Source: Pycnococcus provasolii
Taxonomy: Eukaryota; Chlorophyta; Pseudoscourfieldiophyceae; Pseudoscourfieldiales
Direction: 5' to 3'
NCBI GenBank assembly: GCA_049487715.1
Contig: CP150579.1
Coordinates: 1 to 64,000 of the forward strand
DNA length: 64,000 bases
Part shown: piece by piece, positions 1-13,689 of the stretch
Layout of the letters: every line of letters starts with the position of its first letter
How positions within the stretch are numbered: the stretch's first letter is position 1
Notes under the pieces: model-generated
What the model was told of the DNA's origin: nothing
What the model saw: only the letters and a program-made list of their open reading frames with translations
Database searches by the model: none
Position numbers and translations under genes: made by a program

Positions 1-158
1 CTAACCCTAACCCTAACCCTAACCCTAACCCTAACCCTAACCCTAACCCTAACCCTAACCCTAACCCTAACCCTAACCCTAACCCTAACCCTAACCCTAA
101 CCCTAACCCTAACCCTAACCCTAACCCTAACCCTAACCCTAACCCTAACCCTAACCCT
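1..158 (+). repeat. Telomere, CCCTAA array
   Basis: About 26 uninterrupted CCCTAA hexamers begin at the first base. The C-rich strand reads 5' to 3' into the chromosome, so this is the left chromosome end with a TTAGGG-type telomere. The array stops abruptly at about 158 and is followed by unique sequence and then shorter decayed blocks. Confidence 0.98.
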
Positions 159-185
159 GAAGGCCTCGCTAAGTAAATGAGGAAA

Positions 186-318
186 TCACCCTAATCCTAA
201 CCCTAACCCTAACCCTAACCCTAACCCTATCTAACCCTAACCCTAACCCTAATTGTAACCCTAATTGTAACCCTAATTGTAACCCTAATTGTAACCCTAA
301 TTGTAACCCTAATTGCCA
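186..318 (+). repeat. Degenerate telomere block with a 12-bp variant unit
   Basis: After about 30 bp of unique sequence the CCCTAA repeat resumes with a few errors. From about 250 it changes into six tandem copies of the 12-mer AATTGTAACCCT, in which every second hexamer is altered in the same way. This is telomere-adjacent sequence amplified as a higher-order unit. Confidence 0.9.
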
Positions 319-1852
319 GGCTGGCAGTTTGACCCACATGTTGAAAAAAAAATTTCGCCTCCGGTATGCGGCCGACCGTCGGCCAGCGTCGTGCAGAACG
401 AAGCCAATAACAACAGCCATTTGTTTAGCCCGCCGTTTCCGGCGATATCTTGCCATATCACCAAGTAGCGCGGTGATGTTGTGGTGTTGTGCCAATAGGC
501 GCACCCGCCGGCTCCGCGCCGTCGTACTTGCTTCTCGAGCGAGTCCGAGAGGGTTCTGATGACCTTGAGTGTGCGTGGATGCTTATTGCCGACGTCGGAC
601 TCAGTGGGCAAGATTGGTATTGTCAACGCTTGCGGACACGATGTTGGTGCCGTCGTGGTTGTACGACTCCCAATTGATATCTTTCTTGTGCCCTCTGAAG
701 GTCAGTGCGGGATATCTAGGAGGTATTTGCTAATCGATCGCCCCACGACCTTCTCCACGCCGCCCAAGTCGCGCTCCCTCTCGCGCTGCCGCTCCAAGAA
801 CTTCATGACCTTCTCATGCGCTGAGAGGAAGTTCCGCGATGAACTTGTCGGCGACTCCTTTCTGTTTCTTGCCGTTGTGTCGAATTTGTGCTTTCCGTTT
901 TTCTCAATCTTTCGTGTCATAACTATGAGCACACAAAAAGTATGCAATTCCTTATGGTCAGTATTCCTTATGGTCAGTTTTGCCCCTACTAACCCTAACC
1001 CTAACCCTAAGGGCATCAACGGGCCGCCCGACGTAGAGTGTTTTGCCGTTGTGTCGAATTTGCTTTTCTTATTTATTAATCTTTTGTGTCAGGATGCGGA
1101 TCGTGCCGTCGTCGTCGAACTTACTGTACAACACGAAGACCTGGTTGGGGTCGCTCGGTATGTCTGAATTGTCGTCACACCATTTTCTTAATTTCGCAAG
1201 TGTTTCGCCAACGAGTTCTTCTTTTCGCACTTCTTTGCCTATCTTCTTCGCGAAGTTTGATATCGTGTTCACTGATGGCATCCTTTGTCCCTGTTTGAGC
1301 CCTTTCGATGGAGTCGTATCCATGAGCGAATCGTGTATCATATCCGGTGCTACCTGCGAACGGATATGATCTTTAACTTAAGCCTCACTTTTGCACCTCC
1401 GTGAGGCCGTGCTGCTTCGTGTGTTTGTCATGTGCGAGTGGATCGTGCACACCAGAGCTGTACATAAATGATGTACTCATTGGATACCGTGTCGTGCACG
1501 ATCCTTGCCCGATACTTGAACACACAAAAATAATGCAATTTCTTATGATACGAGCACGCGTGGGCGCCATTGATTATTTGATTTCGTTCATCAATCACAA
1601 ATTTACCTGGTTCAGTCAGTCACTCAGTCGTGAATCTCGGTTTTCGTTTTGGTCGGGATCCCCCAGTATGTGTGAGACCGGGATCCCGGACTGCCACCTA
1701 GGGTGACTGGCAACGGGAAAAAAATTGTTAGACCTGCCCTCCTCCTCCCTGTCCTCCTTTGACCGGCTGACCGGTGTTGTGCCCCGCACTGGTCAGACAT
1801 CTGATGAGTGTCTGACTTTTCTTTTTCCCTCTCGAGCTCTGCCCAATCGGCC
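319..1852. other. Subtelomeric gap without a convincing gene
   Basis: No ORF here has recognisable domains. A block around 868-955 (TTGCCGTTGTGTCGAATTTG, then ACACAAAAA and ATGCAATT) recurs in part at about 1040-1090 and again at about 1519-1545, so the stretch consists partly of short duplicated pieces. A short telomere-like run (CTAACCCTAACCCTAACCC) lies near 990-1010. Inverted copies of GGATCGTGCAC occur near 1440 and 1492. Confidence 0.6.
702..1341 (-). pseudogene. Possible decayed subtelomeric coding sequence, unrecognised
   Basis: On the minus strand a 90-residue ORF (1341 to 1069) has ordinary protein composition and includes the segment NQVFVLYSKFDDDGTIRIL followed by LTQKINK. A second ORF (1019 to 702) contains MTRKIEKNGKHKFDTTARN, which resembles the end of the first ORF read on past its stop. 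This looks like a duplicated, broken coding fragment. I do not recognise the family. It may equally be chance open frame. Confidence 0.25.
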
Positions 1853-2186
1853 ATGTGCATTGAGGCATTCCTTCCTCCAGAGCAGTCCTTCCCCAGACTC
1901 CCCTCACCAGACTCCCCTCCCCTGCGTTTGACCAGCCCCAGGCCTCCTCCGCCAACAAAACAAAGACACTCTCCCCCACACACGCACACGCTTGGCGCAT
2001 CTTGTTGTGACGGAGAAGGCATGTCCATACCGCTGCACCAGTCGCCGCGCGAGTACGCTGGGCCGCGTGAGGTCAGAACCAGCCACGATGCGAGCATTCC
2101 GGGTAAGCTCTCCGAGGCGCCGGAGCTTAACATTCGTGGACATAACCCGGGAAGCTTGGAGCTGTCGCGGCGGCAGCGGCAAGGCT

Positions 2187-2218
<32 letters not shown>

Positions 2219-5200
2219 AACAACAACAGCCTGGAAGAAGAATACGGCGACGACGACGACGACGGAAGCTCTTGGATGCCTTCGAATGAAAACGAAAACG
2301 TAGGTGGTGTTCAGCGCAACACGAACGTGAGAATGTCGTACGACGATGCAAGGCGAGTTTACGCGCATGTGCCAGTACCTCCGAACAATAGGCCACGCTC
2401 GGCACCAGCTGTGCGACGTCCTGCAAGTCTGGGTTTTTCGCCTCGAAACCAGCAACCGCAAGGCACAGCTACGCAGCCACGCTCAAGAGGTTCCGTGTAC
2501 GTCAATCCCGTTGCCGTGAAGCCGAAAAAGGTGAAAAAGAAGCGTCTGCGCCGCAAGAAGAGATCCAAGTCGCCAGACAGAAACGCGCCGACTATGTCAG
2601 CCGAAGAGAGACGAGAAATGGAACGCAAGGAAGCAGCTTTGCAGAACATTGCCGATGACGTGCACTCAGCGACGACGTCGCGGCGAGCAGCCGCAACTTG
2701 GCTGAAAAGTCTCGACATCGAGGCGTACGAAAGCAAGCACTTCGCTCCCATCAACGACGACCCGGAGGCTAGGCTGATCGAGCTGCCCGCAGACCTTCAC
2801 GGCGTGGCGCTGCGTCGCGAGGAACTCGACACGTGGGCTGAGGAGGTGAAGACGCTACAGGCTGAGTGGGTGCGCGAGGAGGAGCTAAGTCCGCGCAAGA
2901 GGTCGCGTCTCGATTTTGCGCAGAAGCATATTAAGTACGTCTCAGCGATGCCGCAGATGAAGCGCACGCGAGTTCTCGGTGCGCAGCTCAACAAGGGCAT
3001 GCGTGCGCGCGAGGCGCTTCGGGAAATTGCAAAGGCGCTTGGTTGGGTACCGCACGACAGACATCTTGAGCGCAACCGTGATCTGGCAATAAGTGGAGGA
3101 AGGCTGTTCGGAAACCGACGAGAGGACACCGAGGAGAACTTTCTCGAAAGGCAGCGGCACAAGTCTGTCGGTGCGCTCGTCATGGTCACCAACCCGCTCA
3201 ACGAGTCTTGGCAGCCGTCAACTTCCGCAGACCATCTGATTGCTGTCACTGGCGCGCCTCCCACCGCACGTGCTATGCTATTGTCGCTTCTCAGCGAGAG
3301 TCAGGCCGCAACGCGAACGGAACGCGTGGTGCTATCCGAATTTGACGCGTTTACGGCACTTTCGCTCGAAACGCAGTTCACGGAATATGAAGAGGGAGAT
3401 GCAAAGTCGAGCCCAAAAATTCCCAGCGCACTGCGTTCGAAATCTTCAGCCACAGCAAGCTCTGCCGCGGACGCATCGTTCGTTGACCCCGCGTCGCGTA
3501 CACGCGCTGCGCAGCAGGAAATGCAAGCTGCCAAGGAGGCTGAACGTGCTGATCAGGATAGGGAGCGTGAGGCACAGCGGATCGCCCTCGAGGGTGACGG
3601 ATGGCACAAGAGGAGCTATGAGCGCAGCCGTCTCGCGGCTGCGGAACTTCAGTGGCGCGCCGTTGCCGCTTCGTTGCCCTTTTCTGAGAAGGATCGGCGT
3701 GGAGTCTGTGAGATGCGCCTTCGTGATATGATGCTTAAAGGCAGCCGTGCGCTAGCAGGCATTGACAATATGACACCACAGATGGATGCAAGGGACAGCA
3801 GCCGACGCCGTGACGACATTGTCGCGGGAGATCTGTTGGCCTTGTCTGCAGCAGCAGCAGCTTGGGAAATCGCCCTGAAGGACAACGACGATGCTACCGG
3901 CGAATTTGGCAAGCAAGCTCAAGATCGGTCGAGCACGCACAGGCCGTCCATGCGTCAACTTGACGCAAGCACGGTGGCTTGCCTTGTGGGTCTTCTTGAA
4001 ACATATTCGGATCGAATCGCACCAGCATCCGTTGATGCGACAAAAAGGAGCGGTGGAACATCTTCCGAAGGAGCAGCGGGATCTCATAAGGAGGAGGAGG
4101 AATTCGATGAATTAGAAGCTCGCATGATTAATGCGTTGATCAACCGTGATTCATACAAAACGGAACGGATTGAACCGTGGTTGATTCTCGTGTGCGCATC
4201 TGGAGCCATTTTTCAGATACTCCTAAACTCTGAGAACTCGTGCTCCATGCTCTTGGAAATTGGATGTTTCCAAGCCCTCATTAAGACGATGGTTGCGTGT
4301 GCGGCGATTGGTGACGACTGCGAGGTTTCCGAGCTGAACGCCGTAGATGCCGCATCTGAGGCAAAAACTGCGTCGGGATATCGTCGTCGGCCAGCCTTGC
4401 CCGCAACGAAGACGGCAAGACGTACAATTAGCCAGCTTTCTCGGCTTTCCATTGCCCTGTGCAGTATTTCGTGCACGCGATTATTTTTCTACGCTCCACC
4501 GGAACATCGGCAACTTGTCGAGGCACTTATGCACATCGAGGTCGATGACGAAGACAGTGACGGCGATGAACCAGATGGAGAAGGTGAGGACGACGACGTT
4601 TCCGTCTTCTCCGGTTCCAGCCGATTCAGTAGACGATCGTCAACATTGCCAGCTCCCATCGCCGAGCCTGACGTGGAGGAAACCTTGCTGAACCCAAAAT
4701 ACCACGGATTTGCATTTGCGGTTTCCTACCTTGCGCGCCGACCCCCGCTGCACTTCTTTGGCATGTCAAGCGAAGATCTGCTCAGCTGGAACGAAGACGA
4801 GGGCGTTGACGGGTCCATTGACCCTCGCCTCGATGACTGGATTTGCGCATCTTCCGCAAAACTGAACATGCATCTACCGTGGGCTTACCTACCAGCCACA
4901 TGTCGGCCGAAAGCGCCGCTGATTCACCCAGCACTCGCCGAAATGGCAACTTCGATGTGCCGCTCTGTGCTCCACACGAATCCTTCCGTGGAAATGAAAT
5001 TGATCAAGCCGCGTCCTGAACCTGGCGAGCCGGTAGTTGCCGAAATGCCAGAAGGATTGGACGATGCCTTGAACGTGTATCCCGAACCAACTCTGTACCT
5101 GCGTGGAATCATGCGCTGGAAGCGGTTTGCCACCGCATTGGTGGGGTTTTCAGCATACGAAACGGCACGCGGCGTAAAGTACGACGCCGCCCACCGTGGA

Positions 5201-8200
5201 GGCGGATCGCTGCTGACACCGGCGCTGAAGATTGGGCCGTATCGAGCGACGGAATTTCGAGCCACTGATGCCGTTGCACGTTTGGTCAATAAGCTCGTGC
5301 CCCCGAGCGTTCGATTGGCAGCTTTGGAGCTTGGTGCGGCAAAAGCTACCTTGAGTACAGGAGAGAAGTCCGCATCTGATATTGCAGCCGCCGAACTTGG
5401 TGCGGTGAAGAGTGACTGCTGTTATGCCGCACTTTATGCCATCGTGCCTTTCTGTTTGGATGCTCTAACGATAGCCAGCGAAGACGCAGGATTGAAAAAG
5501 GAAAATGCCGACAATCCGCCTTGCTACTGGGATGCCACCGGCTTTGTGGCGTTCGCGCTGCGATCGCTTGCACAGCACATGGGCGGAACGGAAGATGCAT
5601 GCGAAGAGATCAGCTCCACCGTGAGCCATCACGTGGGACTATGGCGGTATGTTTCTGACCTGCCTGGATTGCGCGCCTTCATCGAGCGTGTTGATCCATT
5701 CGACGTTGCTCATGGAGATCCGAAGAAAGAAAATCCCGTGCGGTACGCAAATGCGATTCGTGCGAGCCTAATTCGAGGGCCCGCTGTGGTATTTAGCAGG
5801 CTTGCTATCAGTGCTGCTGCGCTTGGCGCGTTTGGTGATTCCCACGATGATGCTGCATCCAAGATCCCTCACAACGAGCGATCAATCGCAAGCTCGTTTG
5901 CCTGCACATTTGCTGGTGGATGGGGTCTGGGAAGTCGTTGCGCTTGGCACGTCTTGCCCGATGAGACGTCGCGTGCAATATCATCGCTAATGCGACGCCG
6001 TCGCTTCGGACCGTCGCATGGATTGCGCGTTCTTTCCACGTCGCAGAAAACGGGAAGAGCAGCCGCAGAAGGTTTTCAGAACTATACCAAGATTCGCCTT
6101 GTGCCCACGATGGAAACGCGTCCACTTCTGCCTTACGCTGTTCTTGCGGCGTCGCGAATGTATCTACACGGAGACGAATGCACACTGAACGGCGACGATC
6201 GCATTCCGAAGGAAAAGCGCGATGAACTCAAGGCTGCGATGCGTGATGCAGATGGCACTGATACCTCCTTGCAATCGCTTCGAGATGCGCTCATCACTCC
6301 CAATGGCGACGTCCTTGGTGCAGCGCAGCGCATGCGCCTATCACTTGGTTCTGTGTGCCTTGATGCGCTCTGCGAGACGGCACATCGTGCTCTGAGCGAG
6401 CTGGAGCAGATATCCATCGAGGAAGATCACTCGCTTGGTATGGCTAGCCATGCAACAATACCTTCGAAGCCGTTGAATAAGGTTCGAGCTTTACGAGCTC
6501 TTGGCGTGGCAATGGGAGGTCTTGCACACGCGTGTCAGAAGGCTCCCAAGTGTGTTGCAGCGCATAGCGGTCTACGAAAGGGAGACTCGGGTGCCGTTGG
6601 TTCAGAAGAACTCAGCAACATGCTTGGCAGCACACGCAAATCTCGCAGTGCGCATGCGTCGTCTCGCGGTGGACGTCAGACATTCGTCGACTCGTATCAC
6701 GATCCCGACCATCTCGGTGCCGTTGCCGCGATTCGAAATGTGCTCGTATCGGACGTGGTGCCTCCCGAAAGTCTTTCCAAGCAATGTGCTTCTTGTTGTG
6801 CGTGGCTTCTTGCCAATGTTGGCCCTGGCGACGAGTCGATGTGGCCAGTCAGTCAGGAGGTGCCGTGGCACGGAGATCTGGGCGTTGAGACGACTGAAGA
6901 GCGTGACGCGGTAAATTTGGCACGCAAACCTAAGGGGGCAAGTGCCGCCACATCTTCGAATCTAAGCGATGAACTGATCGTGTTCACATCACTGCTTCCT
7001 CCCAGCATGGGCACCGAGTGGTGCGCGCGTGCATTTAACCAATGCGTCAGAGAACTCGACGATTCGCTGATGCGCATCATGCTGGAATCGCAAAACTCGG
7101 GCAGTAGAACATCCGCTCGTACCACGGCAAGTGACGGTGGAGGTGATATACCTCAACCAGGTACATTAGATGCGCAGACAAGTGGTCAGACGTCGTCGTC
7201 GTCAACACAGGATACATCATTTTTAGCCGACGTTGCACGTCTCTGCTCATCGGTTGATATGACAATGGGCACCATATGGCTCCTGATTGAGGTGGACGGC
7301 CATGAGGTTACCGAGGCGCTGGAGCGTGTAGATCGATCGCTTGGATGGGCAGAGGCATCGTACAACATATGGAATCATGACGACCCTAACCGCAACGCAT
7401 CGGATGTTGAGCGCAGACTCAACTCCACGATGTTTGCAAGACTCATCCAGCTGACGTGCCGCGACGTCGAAGCTCTTCGAGGAGGAGGCGTGAGCACGAC
7501 TGTGGCACGTGACGTCCTTCGGCTGAAGGCTATCGCCGCACGTCTTTCGTTCCAGCTCATCGCAAAAGATACGCGTTGCAGAGATATTGCACTTGAAATG
7601 GATGCTGGCAGCAAACTCGACGACATGCTTCAGGCGGAAGAGAGGCAGCGTAAGGATGACATGCGCTCAAAGATGGTGAGCAGAGCATCAGATGCCTCTG
7701 TGGCGACTTCTGCTTCTGCGGTAAGCATGGGTAGCCAGGGCGCAGCAAGCGCCGGTTCCGAAGGAGAAGATGCGAAGGAAATTTCCAACGATGAGGCGAT
7801 GCTGCTTCGAGATGCACAAAAACAGCTAGATGAACTCAAGGGAATTGTAGCGGCAACGCGACTGCTGCTACTTGATCACGAAGATATACTTAGACGCAAA
7901 TATATTCGAGCAGGCGGCGTCGTGTCGAATCCACCGTCGCCGGATCGCAGTGATGGTGGGACGACTACGAAATCTGTGCCCACGAGCGTGAAGCTAGCCG
8001 CCACCGCATTGTCCAAGCTGATGACCTCGAGAGAAGTTGGAATTCGGGAGGTTGGAGTTCGTGGCGCAGCGATTCTTGCGCGTGAGCACAAGAGCATTGG
8101 GCAGCACGGCGTGATTGTCGGCTTAAAAGACTACATGTCTAACCTCAAGCCTACGTACCGCCGGTCTGATCGACGACGGCAGGCGATCGGCCTAGCTGCT

Positions 8201-11200
8201 CTTCTGAATCTTTCCCAGTCCGACAGCAACAAGTTTACCATTTGTGAGCATCTGCAAGACTATCTATACTCAGCAATCGTCGAGGCTCGGGCAGCAGCTC
8301 GAAAGCGTGCGGACCTCTTCGCGATGGTGACGGCGAGCTTGTATACAGCCGATGGAGGTATGGCAGACATGATGGGACAGGGCGGTGGCGATATGATGGA
8401 ATCGCCCGACAAAACCGGCACATATGGAACGCTCGTCCTTGGCAACGACGAAATCGCCGCCGCGGAAGATGAACGTGATGACCACCGCGAGTCGAGAAGC
8501 GATGATGTGGAGGTTGCCGATCGCACGGATAAGACTCAAGAGTACCACAAGCAGCACATTCGTCTCTGCTTGTCCACCATGAGGCTCGCCACGGGCATTC
8601 TGTACAACATTTCCACGCATCCTCGCAATCGCACGCCCATGTACCGATCGGAGCTTGCACGTAAGAAGTTCCTTGTCGACCATACCGAGGCGGAGGTGCT
8701 CGCGGCCGCAATACGTGACATGAACGACAAGGCTATGGATTATGGACGCGTCAAAATCCGGGGGCGATGGAACGCCGCAGTTGTTCTGAACAAATTCAAA
8801 GCACAGCACGAGAAGAAGCAGGACCTGATTCAATTCTGGAGTCCACCACCTGCGCCTGAAATCCTCCTCCTCGTACGATTTGTGGTTCGAACACACGCAG
8901 AGAGATCGGTTCTCGACTCACTGGATGCTCGATGCATTCGTGCGCCACGGTACATGTGGCAGGTGAGCGCCACGGGCGAATGGGAGCTGAAAGATTCGGT
9001 GGAAGAGCGACACGAAACTTCCACGGGAGTCGATCGCGTGGCCGCAAGAGCAGACAATGCGATGATAAACGATACGGGAGACTTTATTGTGACGGAGTCG
9101 CAGCTTGCGCTGATCCAGGACTCGGGTTCACCCGCAGTGGCAATGATTCTTCGTCGTGGATCACTTCCCGGCGCAGACCCATTGGCTTATGGCGAAGATA
9201 TGCTCTACTCGGGAGAAACGATCGCCGCCCCGGGCGAGTCGATTTCGCCGGAGGTTGTTGCAAATCAAACTCCCCGGAATGACGCGGTACACCTGAACAA
9301 GACAGCATTCGCCACTCCGCGAAGGCTTTCGTCGGCATCTCTCGCGACCGTCGTGAAGTCTTTGGCCTCGCACTCCATACCCCGAGACCTTATGATCACA
9401 ACGGGGGATACAGTTAGTGGGCGTCTGATGCGCTGCGAATTGGGAGACTTTCTTCGGCGATACTCTGCACGCATGCGCAAGGCACGTGATGATGCATACG
9501 GGCGCAAGCCCAACTTTGTTCTTGGAGTGGAACTCTATGGTTGCATCGGGGAGGCTTTCCCGAACATGCGCCCATATGAGGTTAAGCTCATCGAGCGTGC
9601 GATAAGAAGCGCGGCAAAGGATGCGTTGGAATTAAACGGCCCTCTTTCCGCTCGTGGTATGGACGAAGTACGCATTTCGCACGTGGCATTTGTCAAGGCT
9701 GTTCGCGCGCTGGCGAAAAGTCAATCGGCGACCGAGTCTTCGTACGCGGCTTCACCGGAAGACAATTATGTCGGATCGCAAGTGTCACCAGCTGCTCCAG
9801 ACGGCGATGGTGCTGTTCCGGTTGAGGAGAAGAGGCTTGCTCCACCCGCACCACGGCTGAGCCTTTACTCTTCCCCGGCACGCGCATCAAGGCGCAGGTC
9901 GCGAAGTGCATCGCCCGCACGCCGACGCGAAGCTGGCTCAACGACGCCTCGTTGGGCTCTTCGCAATGAGATGCAAAAACCCGTGCGTCCATTTTATGGA
10001 TCCATCGACTTCGAGGAGGAGGGTCTTACACTTCGCGACAAGACGAGAGTGTCATGCTGGAGTCCTCGAATCCAGCAAGTCGACGTTATGCGCTCGGCAT
10101 CTCTTCGTGCTGGTAGAAAGCACCAACGCCCATCTTCCGCCGGTGCGAATGGTGGCAACGCTGGCTTCAATGTGTTTCAGGTGGTGAAAGATGCCGTTAC
10201 ACAGGATCAGGGCGATGATCTACGTCCCGACTATTCGTCCGATTCCCAGGCTGTAGATGATAGGGCTATTATTGGATCTCATGCCTTCCGACATGCGAGC
10301 TGGATTGGCAGTGATCGCTATTCCGCCAATTCTGGCCGTGACGATGACACGTTGCGGTTGGCGATTGGTGATGGGCATATTCAAGTCGACCATCAACGTC
10401 CTAGCTACGACGAGTCGCGTGGGATCGCACCGCATGCGAGAGATTCGAATGCTGGCATGAAGCCGCTGTCTCGAGCCATCCTAGCACCGCCCGAAAGGCG
10501 AGGACGAGATCACGAATACCGCATCACGCACGCGGGTGACGTCGTCTCAGTACCGAAGCAGCCACCCGGTGCTCCACAACCAGGCGAACGTGCGGCAAGC
10601 GCGCTTACACTTGCCGCTGCGCCATCCAGGCCTCGCAATCGCTACCAATTTGGTCCAAACGCGTCTCCGAGGCGATCTTCGTCGGCGTCACCTCCGACGA
10701 TTTCAAGAAAGAGTAGGAGCCGTCAGCCAGGAAGGCTCGTGGCATTCGCGGCTATCCCTGGATCGAAAATAGCCGAGGAGCTTTTTCCCCCGCCTGTGTA
10801 CCTGCCTACGGAGATTGGTGCGCACTCGAGGCCATACCACGTCCACCACACGCGACTCGTGGTGGATGAAGTGGAAGTTTGCTGGCGCGCTATCCCCGCG
10901 CCGCGAAGCTTGTTCGAGCTGCTGGGTTGGGAACCGTCGGTAGTTGCTTCGGATGATTCCGTCGCCATGGGTGAAGATGGTTCGCAGCAGGCTTCTGATG
11001 ACAATGATATGAAAGCAGGGCCATCTTCGGCGAGTGGGCGACGTGCACCCGTGGCAGTTCGAAATCCTCGATCGCGCCGAAGTGCGGCGAGGCCTGAGAA
11101 CAACGTGCCAAGCCCACCACCGTCGGCATTCATGACGCGTGTACAGGAACCGAAGCCATCCAGTCGACCGCGAGCGCCTCGTGTCGTTCGCGTGAACACT

Positions 11201-13459
11201 GACAAACCGTCAGATACCCGTTCGCCCCCCCTGCGTCTGATTGGATGGCCTGGTTGCCCCACAGGTCGCGAGCTCGCACTCTGGTCTGATGCGAAGAGCC
11301 TAACGCCCCTTCGCGTCGCGGACTGCATGGACGCTTACCTGATAGACCTGCAGGATGGCTATGTTGAGCCCATCTGCTCCGAAGACTTTGGTGCGGCGTT
11401 CGACGCCTTCCTCAAGCACACGCTGACGGATTACTACGACGTCGCGCGAGACCTTCCTCGACTGCTTTCCTGTGGCAATGGAGTCGAGGCGATGAGTGGC
11501 GAGTGTCCTCCCATTCTGGCACATGTGACACCCAGCCCAGTTGTGCCGGTGTTGCCAGAAGAGGATGAGGCGGAAGATTTTTACGACGAAGATCCCATCT
11601 CAAGCTTACCGTACCGGGACGACGGTCCAAAGCGAGATGGGGCTTTCCATCGTGATAAGAAGTACTTCCGTTCGCACGGAAAGACGTCAATCTTTGCCCC
11701 TCGCATCTACGAAAGCGAATTCGGCTCGATGGTCGAGGGACGGAGTGCCGTCGATCTGTACGATGACGACGACGGCAATGACAGCGACGAGAATGAGGAT
11801 CTGATGAATGAAGACCACTTCTATCCTGGCAACGAGCCGATGATGGAGGCGGTCATCAAGCCAATGCGGCGCGACTGGGAACGTTGTGTGGCGAAGCAGC
11901 GCTTCCGTAGGCTTTGCAAGGGACCGGAGGGTGCGAAGGAGATCAAGCGGCTTGAGGAGGCGTTCGCCAACTGCCACCGTTTCATGTCGAATGCGTACAT
12001 GTACTACAGCTGCCTGAACCAGAAGCCTTTCGATGAATTCGGCGTCTGCCTGAATGCATTCAACATATTTGCGGACGACAGTAAAGTGCTCAATGGCAGG
12101 CCGGAGCGACGTGCTGTTCTTGACCTGATTTTCCTCGAGAGCAATCTCGAGGAGGGTGACCGCAATCACGCTGATAATGTTTTGAACGACGACCACGCGC
12201 TTCTTCGCTACGAGTTTTGCGAGACTATCATTCGCATCGCGCTTGCATCGACCGTGCGCCCGACCACGAGCGACAAGGGCGTGATCATGGCTGGAAAGCC
12301 GACGTTGCCCCCTGCCGACGCATTGACGCAATTTGTAGAAACGGTGGAGAGGCAGCTGAGAGGTGGCGAGGCGACACTGAATCTGGACGCATTCCGCAGG
12401 AGGCGCCTGTACAGGAAAAGCACGAACCGCGTGCTTCGTCGGCGTGAGCGCGTTTTCCGTTCCATTTTCGTGTTCTACACATCAACCACGCCTTGGACTG
12501 GGAAGATTGCCTCGGGCACAGTTGCAGATCCGAAACCTGGCAAAACGCTCAAGGGTCCGCCGCCTCTCGATGCCATTTCAATGCTTCCTCCTCCCTCCTT
12601 GGCTCAGGACGCGGAGCCAGAAGAGCCGGAGCCAACTCTCACCAAGGGGGAAAAGCAGCTTACCGAGCTAGCCAATGGACTGAGCTGCACAGGATGGCTG
12701 CGCTTCTTGAGCGATTGCGGCATTCTTTTTACGGATGTTACCGGCGTATCGCGCCGCGAGGCAATTCTGTGCTTCAACTGGTCGCGACCTATGTTCGTCG
12801 ACGAACTTAGGCTTAGGAAAGAACGATCTTGTCTTAAGTGGACGTACTTCCTCGAGGCGTTCTGCCGCCTCGCTGACTTCATGAGTCCACCGGAGGATCG
12901 TGAGATGGAAATGCTTCTGCAGCCCGACCTCGCCGCGCCAATCCCACGCTCGAACTTACGTCGCGTGTCGAGAATGGACTTGCCAAGAAAGGACAAGCCA
13001 AGCGCGGTGAGCTTCGACATGACCATGGAGGAGAAGCTTCGCTCGCGACCCGCCGCGTATCGGTACTACACGAAGCTCATAGGCAATTCGGCGAGGCGCG
13101 CTGCTCTGTACATCCAAGAGCGCGGTGGGGAGCCGCGCAAGTCAGTCCAGATGGCGACAGGCCTCGGACATGGGGGCAGTGTTGGTCGTAAGTCTACCTC
13201 TAACCATCCATAGCGGATAAACAAACAAATTACTAACACCCTAAACACACACACACTAAATGAAACAGTTGGTTCCGTGGCACACGAGAAAGGAGAATCT
13301 AGACCGAGCATGGGTTTCTTGAGTCCAAAGTCTCGCCCGCTCGCAAGGAAGGTTGTGTTGCTGTGCGATTGGATTTTCTGGGCGCTCGTGGACCGGTACA
13401 ACTTGGACGTGCTTGAGACGCTCGCACCGCACCTTGAGAGGATGTCTGAGCTCGGCTAA
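1853..13459 (+). CDS. Giant helical-repeat (ARM-like) protein, possibly cilium-associated
   Basis: Exons are 1853-13187 and 13269-13459 (3,841 aa). The 81-nt intron starts GTAAGT, has a TACTAACACC branch-site-like sequence and ends ACAG. Splicing replaces the stop at 13211-13213 and adds 63 residues. The ATG at 2021 is an equally good start, because the 56 residues between are Pro/Ser/His-rich and could be leader. Visible parts are an Asp run (near 2190-2220), a basic stretch KPKKVKKKRLRRKK (near 2520), helical ARM-like sequence (about 7980-8300) and disordered Ser/Pro/Arg regions (about 9720-11200). Two related alpha-helical modules lie near the C terminus (about 11840-12250 and 12310-12890), each with a pattern like F.V.LN.F.I followed by a conserved F-E-I-R-A helix. 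Similar modules occur in large algal flagellar proteins; that role is inference. No enzyme motif was found. Confidence 0.85.
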
Positions 13460-13462
13460 ACG

Positions 13463-13544
13463 CTGAGATCCCTCATTCAGTAATGAAGTGTACTTTACTC
13501 TATCCAGCGGTCGTCCATTCACACCATTCACTTTCACCATTCAG
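13463..13544 (+). repeat. Stop-proximal dispersed element, copy A
   Basis: This copy begins CTGAGATCCCTCATTCAGTA three bases after the TAA of the giant gene and ends in CATTCA-rich sequence. It is nearly identical to 31295-31372 (same strand) and to 50882-50949 (reverse strand). All three follow the end of a gene on the gene's own strand, so it is either a shared 3'-UTR element or a small mobile sequence with strict placement. Confidence 0.85.
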
Positions 13545-13689
13545 CTCATTCACCGGTGCCATTCACGTCGCGTTTTTGTACATTGCGCAGGTGATTTCGA
13601 AGGTTGTATCACTCTATCAGGGCGCTTTCGTTGGCTCAGTGAGGTCTCCGGTTGCGACTTGTTTTCGTTGATGTTGTCGCCAGCGCCAC

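Noticed and set aside
1440-1502. Inverted GGATCGTGCAC pair as a terminator or RNA hairpin
   Set aside because: The arms are only 11 bp with a 40-bp loop, in decayed subtelomeric sequence, with no gene attached.
1808-1852. Extended start of the giant gene, and similar non-ATG starts of other long frames
   Set aside because: The frame opens at a GTG. ATG codons downstream (1853, 2021) were preferred. The same reasoning moved starts to 16495, 25714, 43136, 45866, 49251 and 53580.
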